Positions 12,561 through 25,229 of a DNA stretch of 64,000 bases are shown one piece after another (position 1 is the stretch's first letter; each line of letters opens with the position of its first letter). Position numbers and translations under genes: made by a program. Under the pieces are notes generated by a model that searched no databases, was not told the origin of the DNA, and worked only from the letters and a program-made list of their open reading frames with translations. The stretch comes from Dromaius novaehollandiae (lineage: Eukaryota > Chordata > Aves > Casuariiformes > Dromaiidae): assembly GCF_036370855.1 (NCBI RefSeq), contig NC_088117.1, positions 2,728,001 through 2,792,000 of the forward strand, given 5' to 3'.

Positions 12561-13799
12561 CTGTTCCTCACTTGTTCTGAAGCTCACATCAGCAAAAGCA
12601 CCTCCCTCTAGTGGTCTAAGGACAACCCGGAGTTTTTTTAAAAAGTGAAGCAGTTTCCAGATGCTGTGGGTCTGTCTAACTTCAGCAGATGCCGGTGTCC
12701 CAGGATGGTGAGCAAGTAGTGTAGCGTATGAAAAATGCCCATGACTCCCTCCTTTGCCAAGTATGGAAAAGAAGATGCGTTGTAACACTGACCATCCAGC
12801 AGCTGAGCCCTTTGTGGGGAGATCGTCAAGCCAGCAGCCTCAAATGCTGTTACTCACATTGGAAAATATGGAAATAGGCAGCTGAGGTCACATGACAAAG
12901 CCGGTCCCTGTTTCACGGTCCTGAAAGACCGTGAGGTTCAGTAAGCACGTAATAATATAATTCTGTTCCTTGCTCAGTGGTTATAGAAATCGGTAGGCTG
13001 TAAAGTAAAAGTTTGACTTAAAATGCTGTTAAGCCAGGGAAACCAAAATTAAGAGTCTATTAAAACTACACAGTCATGATCACTGTACCTGAACTTTAGC
13101 TTTCCCTTTTATTGTTGCAAATAAATGCCATATTTAGAGACATAATACCAGCAGAGGCCAGTGGCAATTTTCTGTACAGCTATGTGCACTGCTCTTCATG
13201 CATTAACAAGCTGTGTATTCTCATGTAGTCTGTGTCCAGACAAGACAATATGCACTAGCGATCTAAGCACAGGCATGTTTAGTTTAAGTACTGCACTGGA
13301 AAATCACTGAACAGTTCACAGTCTAGCATGATGTTTTATGATTTTTCAAAGCCATTGATGAATTAATTTTCTTAACAGATAAGATCATCTGCAACCTTCT
13401 ATCTCGTTGCAAAGCCACAATATAGAGACAGATTATTTGAGTGAATTTGCACATGATTTTCATAGTATTTTAGTACAAATATCAGATAGCAGTTGTAGAT
13501 CTTGTTTTTCTAAAAGCTGTTTTTGAAAGCCTGAAACATTACTTAAAATGTAAAAATAATATAAAGAAGATGTATCTTTATCCAGTTCCTTTGCTGGAGC
13601 AAATTATAGGAAAGGGAGAGAGGAGAATCTAGCCTCATCTCTGGAACTAGATCTGATGCCTAGATACAGCATTTCACCAGCACTGTTCCTTTAACCTGCC
13701 ATCCTACATAGCGAAGGTCAACATAAAATCCATTCAAGACTCTCTATAAAGAGAATTACAGAGCTCAGTCTGAGACCCGAAAATTCTGGTATCAAGAAC
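12561..13799. other. Gene-free unique sequence
   Basis: No gene recognised. The segment contains the small perfect hairpin at 12,913-12,934 and otherwise AT-rich unique DNA between two CR1 remnants. Part of the 3' end, just before 13,800, may belong to the following CR1 copy but is too diverged to assign. Confidence 0.5.
12913..12934. repeat. Perfect 8-bp stem hairpin
   Basis: Arms tcacggtc (12,913-12,920) and gaccgtga (12,927-12,934) are exact reverse complements around the 6-nt loop ctgaaa. The outer flanks add a T.G pair. Each arm carries a CpG, uncommon in the neighbourhood. No T-run or gene context suggests a terminator or a small RNA. Confidence 0.7.
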
Positions 13800-15805
13800 G
13801 TAACAGTAAATAACATCTTATAGGATATAGGTTGGAGAATAAATGGTCCTATCGAAAGAAGGACCCAGGTATTCCTGGATGGAATAGTGACCACTTTCTT
13901 CATCAGTTAGTCATGGAAACAATGAGAGGTGGATGCTATTTTAGACTTGGTTTTGGCAAGTAATGAAGACTCTGTAGAGGAGCTGGTAATAAAAAATAAC
14001 CTTGGATTGCGTGATCAGAATTAATTCAGTTTGAATTAAAGGGAAGGAAAAACAAAAGTGAAGCCTGTAAGTGGAGTTTTGGCTTCAAAGAGGGAAAACT
14101 ATGAGAAATTAAGAAAACTGCTTAGGGAAATCGACTGGACACAGATGCTCAGGGAGTTAAATGCGGAGGAGGTACAGGGATTTCTTTAAGTCAAAGGTCC
14201 AAAACCATATGGAATTTGCAACCCTATAGAGGGGAGGAGGAAACGGTAGGGGAGGCTCCCAGGCTGACTGCATGAATAACAACCTCAGGAAGGATATGAG
14301 CGGAGAGCTCTGAGGACTGGAGAAAAGGACTGAACAGCAAAGGTGGCTACACTAGAGAGGTGAGGAGAGCAGACATCAGATGTAGATTATGTCATGCAAC
14401 AATGTTCTGGGCACTTAACACAAAAGGTGGTGCTAGGTTTATGTATAAGAAGAGAATAATGGAAGTTGTGGGGCTACCTGACAGTAAGGAAGGATCAAGT
14501 CTTAAAATAATGAGGTGTAAGAGCTCTACACTAATAAATCAGATTTTGATTAGAAAAGGCAGAATGAGAATAAGAGCTTATAATTGGGCATTCCTGAGGA
14601 AAAAGGGCCTAATGGCCTGAGGAAAAAGCCTAAATTGGAGAATTTAATGCACTGAATTTCTACGCTGAACTGAGGAAGGTATTGTGGAGATAGGTGGTAT
14701 GCAGAAACAGTGCAGTTTGACATCAATAGTAGGCAGGAGTTTAGAACGAATTTTGAAGGAAAGAGAAATGTGAATGTAAACAGAAAATAGGAGAAAAAGC
14801 AACACTCATTTATCCAGGATAGCTCAAGACAGACTAACCCAGCCCGCTCTTCCAATTAGATACCAGATATTCTAAGGAAAGAAATACAGATCTAATCTGT
14901 GTGGACTTCACTGTAGTATTTGATACAGGGTCTCCTAGGAAGTTATTATTTAAGCTGGAGAAGATGGGGATTAGTGCAAGAATTGTAAGGAGCTAAAGAG
15001 GAAAAAAAACCAACAACAACAAAAAACATTGTGCTGAAAAGGGAACTATCAGGCTTGAGAAGGGGAGTGGTGAAGTTACAAGACTCAACCTTGGAACAGA
15101 TCAGACTGATCTTTTACTCAGTGACCTTGGCAGAGAAAGTAGGGATGAGGTCATGAAACTTACTGCTGACACAGCATTGGAAGGCGTGGGTGGTTCTATG
15201 GAGGATGAGAAGAATTTGGTGACTTTGAGAACTGAAGTAATAGAAATGGAATGAAATTCCAAAGTAGGGCTTTAGATCATTCATTCGTGGGCTCAGCACC
15301 AGAAGTTCTGCTACATGATAGGGCTTCCAGCTGGAAGCTAGAGAGGCAGAGGAATAGCTTGAATACATTTGTCATATTGCCACTATCATGATGTAACTGT
15401 GAAAACGCTAGGAGGTATGAGACAATATCAAACAAAGTTTCCAAAAGAGATATTGCATATGAATATCGCTGTACAAGCTGCTGGTCAAACCACATCTGAA
15501 ACACTGTGTACAGCTATGGTTCAAAAAGGTGAATAGAAATTGGAGCAAGTGCAGAGAACGGGCACAAAGAATCCGTTATACAAGAGGAGATGAAAAGCTT
15601 GATTCATGTAGTCACACTGGAAGGAAAGCGATTCATCTTTATAAATTAATCAGCAGAGTAAACTTTAGGGAAGGAAGAGGTCTCTAAAGAGCAATGCTAG
15701 TGTAAGAACAGAGCTGTATAAATGGCTGTGAACAGATTGGACTAGGAGTTAAAAGGTCCTGAACCAGCAGTGGAGTCAAGTCAGAGAAGTCTACCAACAG
15801 AAACC
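13800..15805 (+). mobile_element. CR1 LINE, ~2 kb, decayed (end of EN through RT region)
   Basis: A long plus-strand segment follows the CR1 ORF2 consensus known from turtles and crocodilians. In order: the end of the endonuclease region (near 13,931-14,000, 'ggtggatgctattttagact'), a linker, the RT start (about 14,715-14,760), a fingers/palm block with V-F-D-T-G-S-P where CR1 has A-F-D-T-V-P-H (about 14,918-14,938), the catalytic block read as K-L-T-A-D-T-A where CR1 has K-F-A-D-D-T-K (about 15,155-15,175), a thumb block ('aaaccacatctgaaacactg', about 15,486-15,505), and the downstream conserved run to about 15,800. The 5' part and the 3' UTR end are missing. Frameshifts and stops are frequent, so it is non-functional. 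Order and orientation are consistent throughout, so I regard it as one insertion. Ends are approximate. Confidence 0.8.
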
Positions 15806-18800
15806 ATGGTGATACGACACACCGTTGTTTTCAAACACATCTATTAAAGGGATTATCCAAGATGATAGCCAGAGACAGCCCAGATGGCTCAAAGCTCCAG
15901 GTCAGTGTTTCTAGAAACACTGTGAAAGGTATATGCATTCCCTCAAAAAAAGCAAATCAAACCTTTTTTTTAACTCAAAACTCTAAATTTTGGGCAAGAG
16001 ATGATGGATTTTTTTTTAATGAATGCCAAGAAGAGTTTAGTGTTTCTTCTCCCTGAGAAAAATTCAGTGTTTCCATGCAGGGAAGTAACAAACCAAATGG
16101 TCTACAAACCTGGAAGACAAGCCGTACCTGACTCCAAATGAAAGATCATTTTATTGGCACTTGTGGGCATTTGTCTGATCTTCTGCTTCAATCACCATTA
16201 ACATTATTAGCGTCACACAAAAGACAGCAAAATGGCCCCAAGCAGGTGAGGCAGCACCAGTGGCCACAGCAGCCCTCTGTGCCCATCCTGTGTCAGCCTG
16301 ACCCAGCACCACCCACTGTTGTTAGCCCAGCTCTAGGAGGCACCAAAATGACAGAAATGGCAGCCTAGAAAGGATTTTCTCTTGCTCTGTTGCCAAGAGC
16401 TGAGCAGGCACCAGTCTGAACCCAAGCTTGCCACTCTTGATGGGCTCACTTCGCATTGACCTGTTCTTGCATTACAAACCACAGCACAGGCTGGGGCCAG
16501 CCGCCAGCATGGGTGCCTTGCCCTAAATCAGGTCACTCACATGGAAGTCCAGGCCCTCAGTGACAGCTTCCTTGAAGGACCTTGTTAACAAGAAGAAAAG
16601 TTTCTCTGCCCTCCACATGGAAGTACATCCAGTGCCAGCACCAGGCCTTCTCCTGCAGGACACCTCCTTCTCCCCTTTATTGTTTTAAAGCATTCACTGG
16701 CATTGGTGTTAGCACTGGGGTGCTCAAGTGACTTTACCTCTGACACAGCTGGCCCCAACGAGTATTTCTTATGGCTTTCACGTCGCTTCCCAGAGAACAT
16801 ACCCCAGACCACAACAAAACACCCCATCGGCCTCTTCTGTTCCTTTCCCCAAGCAGATCAGCTGTCCTTTGTGGAAGGAATTTGCTATTTCTGTACCTAG
16901 ATCCATGTCTCTCAGGAGTGTCAGACATTAACTGCTATCACATATCCTGCAAATGCTCCTTGCTCTAATTAAGCAATAATTAATGGCTCCAAAGTACAAG
17001 GTAGATTCGCAAGTTCTCTGCCATATAAAATAAATATCTAATCTGACTTCTTATTTTTTATTTCATTTCAAAAAGATAATATTTCATTCCAGAGTCCTTG
17101 TGTCTGCCATCACAGTACTCATCAGTCACTACTATCATAGCAGTTTCTCACTTGTTTCTCATAATTTTCCTCCTGTGAAATAATAATAAGAAAAATGCAA
17201 TCTTTCCCTCATTTTCTCCCTTTCTCCCCCATTATTGGCTCTATGCCCTGATTCAAGTAAGACAGCTATTTGAAGAAGTATTGCAACCACAGCTAACATT
17301 TCCACCGGCAGCCCACTGCAAAAACCTTGCTCCGTAACACTGTGCTCTTCACTCAGAGTCCTGTGGGTCCTACAGTTCAGTCCTCTGCTCAAGTCTTGCA
17401 GCAAGATCAGAGTTAAGGTGGTTTTTGTGTTGCATGGAAAACAATATTTTAAATCTACATTTTGTGTTTTCCTAATTATTAGTAATTACACAAGGCTTCC
17501 TGCTGGGGGAACTTAGCTCATTATTTCTGGGTGCCTGTAGTGTATGGGCTGCATTTTGTTGCAATCCTAACACTTTGTTTTTGGCAGGCACAATGTGTGA
17601 AGCCTTTAAATGAGCATTCTTTGCTTGGCTGATTTTCTACATTTGCTTTGGCTAAGGCAGAAGGAAGAGGAAGTCCGGGGACCTGACAACACCTTTAATG
17701 CTGCCTTTACAGGTTGTTCTCCTTACATGGTGCACATGAAATCCTTCCCATTACTCTCCCTGCCCCTCTTCTCCACTCAGACCAGGATCTAAGGGAGCAA
17801 CATCAGCTGTCAGCCACAAAGACTACCCCCTCAAGAGCGAACCTTTATGAACAAAGTTCTTGTTGCCCCTGCAGAGCTCAGGGTGGCCCCTGCTCTGCTG
17901 AGAGAAAGGCCGATCGGGGTAACCCAGAGGTACCAGCTCCTGCAAAGGCATTCACCCCTGGGGTTCCCTGGGGAGACAAAGGCTCCAGGCTGGTTTTTGT
18001 TGGCCCCTCTGAATGGCCATTACAAGCCACAAACCACCAAGGGACAATGTGGCTGCAGTTCAGCTAAGTCTCATCAGTGACGTTTTTCTCCCACAGTATT
18101 CCCTGGATAGCAGGATCTGGAGCTCTGTTGTTGCCTTAACACTTTGCAGGACTCCGTGTGGGTATTTCCAGCTGGTGACTCGGCTCCATGGGTTGCCAGA
18201 GATCTTGGGTTTCACTGTAGGCCCATTATTCTCTTTGTGTCTCACTGCATGAGTGCATCTACCTCTAGATGATTAGAGTCAGGTCTATTTCTGGATACTC
18301 TTGCCCAAATGGATAGGAAAATCTCCGTTTGTGTGGGTTGGTGGGAATTCTGCTATGGGTTGATACAGTCCATATGTTTCTGCTGAGCTGGTAAGCACTA
18401 ATGTGTTATTTTAGAAAATAGTAGTTATTAGCTTTTACCATGGAAAACTTGCATTTGTGGGACTCTATTTTTACCACTTCATGTTACCACTATTTCTACC
18501 ACTAATTTATTCACTAGGCTAGAAAAAATGTTGTTCCCTGAATTGTAACTGTTATGATGCCAGCACTGAGTTTATCATGGCTCCAGCAGTCTCTTAATAC
18601 GGAGTTACCGTGTCCCATTTCAACAGAATATTGTCTATAAAACAGCACAGGCAGCTGAGCTAAGTAAACAGTGAAGGTGACTGGTTGGTCAATGGCTTTC
18701 AATGAAAACAAAAGGGCTCAGTTTGCTTGTGGTTTTTGTTTGGGAAATTCTGAGTTCACCATATTTGTTAAAAATATCCCAGCAATGTCTGAGTTTTCAT

Positions 18801-21589
18801 GGAAATGATAGTGAATTCCAAAAGTTCCCCAAAATTTTGGCTTGAAAGATTATTCAGATTTAAAAGTTCACTATTTATTACTTGCTATGCTCTCATTTGA
18901 AAATATTTCATTCATTCATTTCAGGCACGGATCAGAAGCAACCCACGTGCTACAAGTCTCCCACCATGCCCTGCTCGCTCCCAGCAAACAGCTCACAGGC
19001 ACATCCTGGACTAGAAGTCATCCAAGCAAACTGGTAACTGTGAGCAGGTAACAGGCAGAATGAAGGCCTTTTGGAAAACTGCACAACAGAAAATTGGAAT
19101 CAGATCTTAACTGAAATTGAAACTTGATCAGCTTTTTTGCAAAGAAGTCTTCATTTTTATTTGTGATGGAGTAGGATTTCTGTCACCTAACTTCTGCCTT
19201 CTCAAAGTTTGGTCTCTGATTATCTGTATGGGCTTCATTTGTAGGAAAGAGGAGAAAGATGCACTTGCTAAGAGGAAAAAAGAAAGATGTACTTGCAGAG
19301 AGCTGTTTGTTCATCCTGACATAGATCCAAAACGATATGAATGACCAGCAAAAGGAGTTGCTCTCTCATGGCTGATTGCAAGGGTCTCCAGGCAACCCGT
19401 CACACAAGACATCTGGCTTTCAGGCAGCCAGATACAGAAGACATTAACCCTGCCTTTAACATCAGCACTAACTAATGCACACACCTTCTGCTTTCTTCAG
19501 CAAAGGACTTGGGTCCAGCAAGCATGGGCTGGTCCACATTGTACCTGCATTTGCATATCCAGGAGAGTTAAAGCCCATCACACTCTCTGAGCTGTCCCTG
19601 CACATCCATATTACTCTCCATAGGATGCCAGTGGTTCAGGTTGTATGTACCCATACTGTAAGAGGACCCAAGCTGCAAACTCCACCTACCCCACAACTAT
19701 GTGATCGCACTGCTAGTGGCAGGGGACAGATGGAGGTGGGTGGCGTGGGCACAGTGTGTTCAGCCCATGCAGACTGCAAGGAATGAACACCTGCATGTCT
19801 GAAGGCCAACATGGAAGCTCAGTGATATGAGGTGGCTTTGGACTCCCATATGGGCTTTTCCTTCTCTTACTGTGATTTCCAGTGGAGGTCAGCATGGATC
19901 TAATGCATGGGGTGGGAAAGAAATTGCTGCTTTCCTGCTTCAGTGTCTCCCCAGGTGTGAGCTCTTTGCATGAAGTCAGACATGACAATGCTGGGAGAAG
20001 GGAGTCAGTCACATCACCACTTTCCGATTCCTTGAAAGGCTTTTTACTGCGTTCCCAAACTGAGTGACTGCTCCACAGGCAGCATGAGCTACGGCTGGCT
20101 CCAGTGCTAGACACAGCCTGCTATCTCCTTCTGCTGGCTTTCACAGCACATGCTTGGTACATCGAAAGCCTAAATGGGAAACAGCTACTAACTGTTGTGT
20201 TCAAGTACAGCATTTCGTTAGGCCTTGCGTCTTCCGGTTGCTCTTCTGCAGAGTATTAGATCAAATTCTCATGGACAATTAGAACTGGGAGAATATTAAC
20301 AAAGGAGAAAATTATGCATTGAACATTTTGCTTGCAAAATTCACTGAATAAATTATTCAGATTTAATGTGGAAGAATAATGGAGGAAATAATTGAATAAT
20401 GAAATAGCGTAAAATTAATGGACTGTTCTATTAATAATTTTATGTCTTGGCCTAATACAATAGAATGGCGAACAAAAAATAGAAATAAATGGGTGTGTTT
20501 TCATGAAAACAGAGCAATGGGTCTGTCTGTGAAACTATGCAGTGTTGTCGGCACTCATGAGTTTCTCCTAACTCTTGTGTTCTTACAACCTTTACATTGA
20601 GAACTGAGATACCACATGCAAATCTCAAACTTTCCATTTTTATGATGATTGAGAAAAAAGCTGAGATGATTGCCTGAATTAAGTCTGAAAGAACACCCTT
20701 CCAGGTGTTATTACAACAAAAAAAACAGTGATTTTTTGTACATCCTTGTGGCTTCAAACCCTAGGACAAGTATTGATTGCATGTTAAAGATCTGTCTGAC
20801 ATCCACATGGCTGCTGTGTCTGTGATGGTATTCTGTGTACCAGGTGTTTCAGGAACTTCATCCTTATGTTTGAGCACAAACATCCAAGTTCTGGAGGATT
20901 TTGTTGTTGGTTTGCTTTCTGGATTCATCAAAGCGCTTGGGTATGTTGTTGAGTCTAGTCAAAAGGAGTCTGGAGTGATCTGCTGTATTATGGAGGAGCC
21001 TAGCAGTGCGCCTGCCATGAGATTTGGGATCACACTGGTAAACCCCTCCAGGTTCACTGGATGTCCAGGCTCCCAAAATAGTCCTCAGAGAGCTCATTGA
21101 TAGCAGAGCTGGACCTATCCAGCTCACTCTAATGCAGACACCAACACCTGGCCAGCTGAACCACTGGACTCCAGTGACAAGATCTCCATAGACTTTTGAG
21201 GGAACATCTGCACCACCTCCTAGGCAGGCATGTGAATTTAGGTGTCTGGAGTATGTCTATAATCTGAAGCTGAAGCGTGTTCCCCAGACATCTGAAGTCA
21301 GGTGAGATGAATCCCCCCCCTCCAGGAAGGCTGGATGTCTTAGCAAGGTTCTTCAGGTTAGATGCAGCAATTTGAGGGTGGGAGCCTGACCACTGAACTA
21401 CACATTATCTCAGCGGGTCCTGAGCATTCACAGCTTTTTATTTTGCCCAGCAAGGCAGCGCAGAAGCTTCACCTCCTGCATTAGATCTTTTACCCCAGAA
21501 TACGCATGGTTGAGAAGGGCCTGTCTCTGCATGCAGCATGAGGGTAGTCTTGATGTAGACCCACGTAGCAAGGCTTGCATTTCATTTCA
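15806..21589. other. Gene-free unique sequence
   Basis: No gene, RNA gene or clear mobile element. The open frames reach at most 133 codons (19,713-20,114 minus), without recognisable domains. Stretches near 16,160-16,370 and 19,680-19,760 are somewhat GC-richer; 20,270-20,480 is AT-rich. Confidence 0.55.
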
Positions 21590-22060
21590 TTAGTTACCAT
21601 AACTGATGAACCCGCAGAGGGTCAGTATGTTCTTTAGCAATTAACTGAGCTCCAGAGACTGTAATTTGTCTTGTTCATGTTACAGCACCAAATGAATTTT
21701 GCTGTGTTTAATAATCATTCTAAAAGCAGATCACAGAGCTGGGAGGGAGGGAGAGATCATATCAATCATTTGTTTTCTAACTCTTTCAAGGAATTTCCTA
21801 CTGTGTTTAATTTCTTGCTGGTGAGTCCTACATGAGCCTCGGGAAGGCAGGCTCTGCTATTATTATTCATTTTTTTAATCATCAGAGGAAACTATTTAGC
21901 TGCACCAGAAAATTAACATGCTCCCAAATTCAGGGGGAGACAACAATTGGGAAAATGCAATTTTCACGGACGCTGTCATATTAGTCTAAATGGTATAATT
22001 TAGGGCAGCTTCATTTAGGGATTTTTAAAGGAAATTTAGCTAAAGCCCTTGGATCCCTGC
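21590..22060. other. Candidate conserved non-coding element (unproven)
   Basis: The stretch has no sustained ORF and no recognised repeat, but mixes several AATTA/TAAT homeodomain-like cores (for example aattaact, tttaatcat, aaattaacatg) with E-box-like and purine-rich blocks, a texture often seen in deeply conserved vertebrate enhancers. This rests on visual impression only. Cross-species alignment would decide it. Confidence 0.2.
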
Positions 22061-22089
22061 TGCAGAGAATCATTTTTGGGCCATGGGAC

Positions 22090-22215
22090 TGGGTGATTAT
22101 CCCACTTTGAAAATGTGACAGAGAGAAAGTAATTGGCTTGTCCAAACTCTGCCAGGGATACTTAAACCTCTCAAATCCCAGGCTAGGACCCAAGGTTAGT
22201 GGGGTGTGAGCACAC
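22090..22215 (-). mobile_element. Possible MIR SINE remnant
   Basis: Read on the minus strand, this resembles the tRNA-derived MIR SINE. The plus-strand text runs 'acagagagaaagtaattgg', 'cttgtccaaactctgccag', then 'caaatcccaggct', parallel to the inverted MIR blocks for the core, the 'acttgcccaaggtca' stretch and the box-B-like segment. Similarity is patchy with indels, as expected for a very old amniote insertion. Unique AT-rich sequence with a chance match remains possible. Confidence 0.35.
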
Positions 22216-23627
22216 ACATTTGCTAGTACTATTACTGCATCTCTGTCCTGTCTCTGCTGAATAGGGAGGAGAATTAGCCACGGAGAAAGAGCTCACAAAG
22301 CGGAGAGCAGAGCAGAATTTGCTCTGATTAAAGAAGAAGAAGAAAATTAGCATTTGCCCTAAAAGCCAACTCAGCTTCAAGGAACTGTCAAAAATCAGTG
22401 TAGACAAACTATCCATATTCAGTGGGAAAAGGCTGTTTCTACCTCATTCCACCTGAGCTCATCTAGGATGGTGCCACTGGCAGTGCTGCAAGGTCGGCCT
22501 CCCTCCCAGATTAAGAGGAAAACATCCTCAGACAGGTTCTCTAGAAGAAAAGCACCTCCCTTCAGCCTATCTGCCTTGGTCATCCTTTTAAAGTAATTAT
22601 GCAATACCCATTCACAGCAACTCAGCTACTGAGCTGTGTATGGATAAATCTCCAGGACACTCAAGCTGTACCCCAAAGAGAAAATCATACCCAGTCTATA
22701 CTACTCTGGAAATTGCACAGCTGTTAGCATCTGCAAATCACCTTTGAGTTAGCATGAAAAAAAATTTAAAAAATTTAAAAAAAAACAGTAAAGACCCTTG
22801 ATGATGCCCATCGTAACTTACCCTCCAAACATCCTGGGGAGGATGCTGCCCAATAAACATCTTTGACCTGAGCCTGTTGCAGCCTATGCTGGTTGAGTGC
22901 TTTTGGGGGTTGAGTCTGTTTGCAGTCACGTGCTGCTGCTCCCATTTGCCTGAATGTTTTAACCAAGGACATGTCTCAGGACCTTGGCCCTGTGCACTGA
23001 ATTCCCACCGCTGCAGGATGGTGCCTCCGATGCTGCTACCCAGCAGAAAAGGCAGTGAGACGGAGGTGCAGTGGCAAGAGGTTGTGCGAGGTGTCCAGGA
23101 AGCCCTGGGAGCTGCAGGAAGGTGCAGGAGGGAGCCCAGCCTGCAGCTCCGAGGGAGCAGGGGCCCGGGAGCATGAGAGGCCCTTGAGACCTGGCTCTGC
23201 CTCTCATCGCAGCAAATGCCCCCCCAGACCATCCTTACCCTTCAGAGAAGCCTTCCCACAATGCACTGGGCTCTCCTCAGTGGGAGTTTCTCATTCAGAA
23301 GATGATCTGGGCTTCTGCCCTGACACCCTCGTGATGTGCTATGTTTTGGTAATAGCCACAATTGTCTCAGTTACCAGTCAACAACACCCCAGGGGAGACA
23401 TTTCTCACCTGGTTTTCTTCCCAGGTCTTCAAATGCATGAAACTGAAAAGAAGCATCACAAAAGAAGTTTCCACAACAATGCTGAAATCTCAGACCTATT
23501 TGAAAAGAATTAAAATAACTTAAAAACATTGTAAAATGTTTAAAACAACTATTCTGTTTTCTTCTTCCTTCTTGCCATTCCCATGAAAAAAACAGCAGTG
23601 TTTCAGAATTTCAATTTGGTTCTTTGG
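22216..23627. other. Gene-free unique sequence
   Basis: No gene recognised. Open frames of 150-164 codons at 22,738-23,232 (minus) and 23,055-23,513 (plus) overlap each other on opposite strands and have no domain. The 22,750-22,790 stretch is an A-rich run (aaaaaatttaaaaaattt type). Confidence 0.5.
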
Positions 23628-23660
23628 TTTTTTTTTGTTTTTTTTTTTTTTTTTTTTTTT
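23628..23660 (+). repeat. Poly-T tract (T9-G-T23)
   Basis: Nine T, one G, then 23 uninterrupted T. On the minus strand this is a poly-A run and could be the tail of a retroposed sequence lying to its right, but I recognise no retroelement body there and no clear target-site duplication. Length is likely to vary between individuals or assemblies. Confidence 0.95.
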
Positions 23661-23671
23661 GCCACTTCATA

Positions 23672-23709
23672 ACTTTTCAAAAGAAGTTGCAAAAGAAGTT
23701 TTGAAAAGT
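23672..23709. repeat. Inverted repeat, 11-bp perfect arms, beside poly-T
   Basis: Arms acttttcaaaa (23,672-23,682) and ttttgaaaagt (23,699-23,709) are exact reverse complements around a 16-nt loop. The loop side also carries a direct repeat of aaaagaagtt. It starts 12 bases after the poly-T tract. Confidence 0.75.
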
Positions 23710-25229
23710 CACAGAGCAGAAAGGAAGGAAGGAATAAAGAAACAAAAGAGAGAGGAAGCGTTCCTCTGTGTTTAGTGGGAAAAGGAAGGAAGGACAAGAT
23801 AAAGACAGGCAAGAGGGTCAAGAAAAAAATCAGGCATGAGAATCATAAAATGCCAAAAGAAAAAATTTAAGATCTAAAGGAGTTCTTAAGACAGCTTTGG
23901 CTTTTGGTGAGAAGGAACTGGACGCACAGTCACCCTCCAGGTTTGACTGGACCAGCCCTAGTGAAAGGGTCCTGCCCTCAGAGGCATTTCCTGCTGAATT
24001 CCTATCGAGCTCAGCACAGCTCCGAGACCAAGGCATTAAACATGCCCCCATGGGGCTGGTTTGTGGATGACAGCTCCCCGTAGCCCACAGACTACTCTCA
24101 AATCCTTTGGCATATCAGCGGGACCAGACCCCCATCCAGCACCTCTCGAGCCGGTACGTGCACAGGGTACCAGGTGGCATTGCACAGGCGCCCCGGATCG
24201 GCACCGGCTCCATGCCTCACTCTGCCTCCCACCTGACCCCTGAGCCCGGGCTGGCTCACACGCAGCAGCTTGGGCCTCAGCCCAGGCACGCCAGCCATGC
24301 ACTCCCCTCTCTGAGGAGCAGAAGGACACAGAGGACCATGGTGCAAGTGGCAGGATCTTAGGCCTCAGGGGCAAGACATCAGCTGCATTCATACGAGCTA
24401 AACAGCATCATAGGCTCAGCCAGTATGGATGATCCATGAGGAGTGCATCTAGTTTAAGGTCTGAGGGTTCAGGTTTGGGGCCCCATTTTCGGACATGCAC
24501 CAAGGCTGGGAGGAAGAAGTGAGCCCAAGAGAGCGAGCTTCAGGTCTGCACTAGAGGGCACTCTTGCCATGCAGAAATTGTGCTGATGCTTCCCAGAACG
24601 ATGTAGGGTATTTCCAAGGCTGCAGTTAGACCCGAACACACAGGGGAGATATAATGCAGCTGCATGAAGAGGGAGAGGGCCTGCAGCCCCTCCATCAGAG
24701 GGACTGCAGTGGAGAAAACTCTCATATACCTTCCTTCCTACCTCCTCTCCCTCCAAAAATCCCCCTCCTGGAGTCGCAACAGAGATGTCCGAAGTGCAGG
24801 CTTCATCTTCCTTGGAAAAGCTAGCCCTGCCCTGCAGAGGGGTTTCAAACAGGGAGCAGGAGGCTGTTATTTCCTAGGCTGTTTCAGGGCTCCCAGATCT
24901 GTGAGAGGGGGACGCAGGTGCCAAGCAGAGAGGTTCTGCCCCTACGCGACAGCTGTTTGCCTTTCCTGCGGAGCAGGGTGAACTGCTGCTCAGTACCACC
25001 AGCTCTCAGGTAGGTTTCTTAGAGCAACATCATCCCGACCATGCCTCCTACCCATCTGCGGTCCACGGGGGCTCAGTCCATGGTCCCCTGCAATGTCCTG
25101 GGCTTGGCAAAGAGATTTACCCTTCTTCAGCTTTAAGCACCCAAGAAGTCCCTTCCTGCCCTTTTCCTAGGGGCACCAGCTCTCGCCTGTCCTTCTACCC
25201 AGAGACCTGCAGGCCTGTACACCGGAGTG
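23710..25229. other. Gene-free sequence with a GC/CpG-richer patch
   Basis: No gene recognised. A purine-rich GGAA-type stretch lies at 23,720-23,800. Between 24,121 and 24,300 I count ten CpG dinucleotides in 180 bp of clearly GC-rich sequence, short of a standard CpG island in length. Open frames of up to 118 codons there occur on both strands and look composition-driven. Confidence 0.5.

Noticed and set aside
14550..14855. 101-codon minus-strand ORF
   Set aside because: It lies antisense to the CR1 copy at 13.8-15.8 kb and is a by-product of that element.
22738..23513. Overlapping ORFs of 164 and 152 codons on opposite strands
   Set aside because: Both are in a GC-richer stretch and lack domains; mutual overlap is expected from composition.
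23628..23800. Retropseudogene on the minus strand tailed by poly-A
   Set aside because: The poly-A is convincing, but no recognisable gene or retroelement body or target-site duplication was seen.
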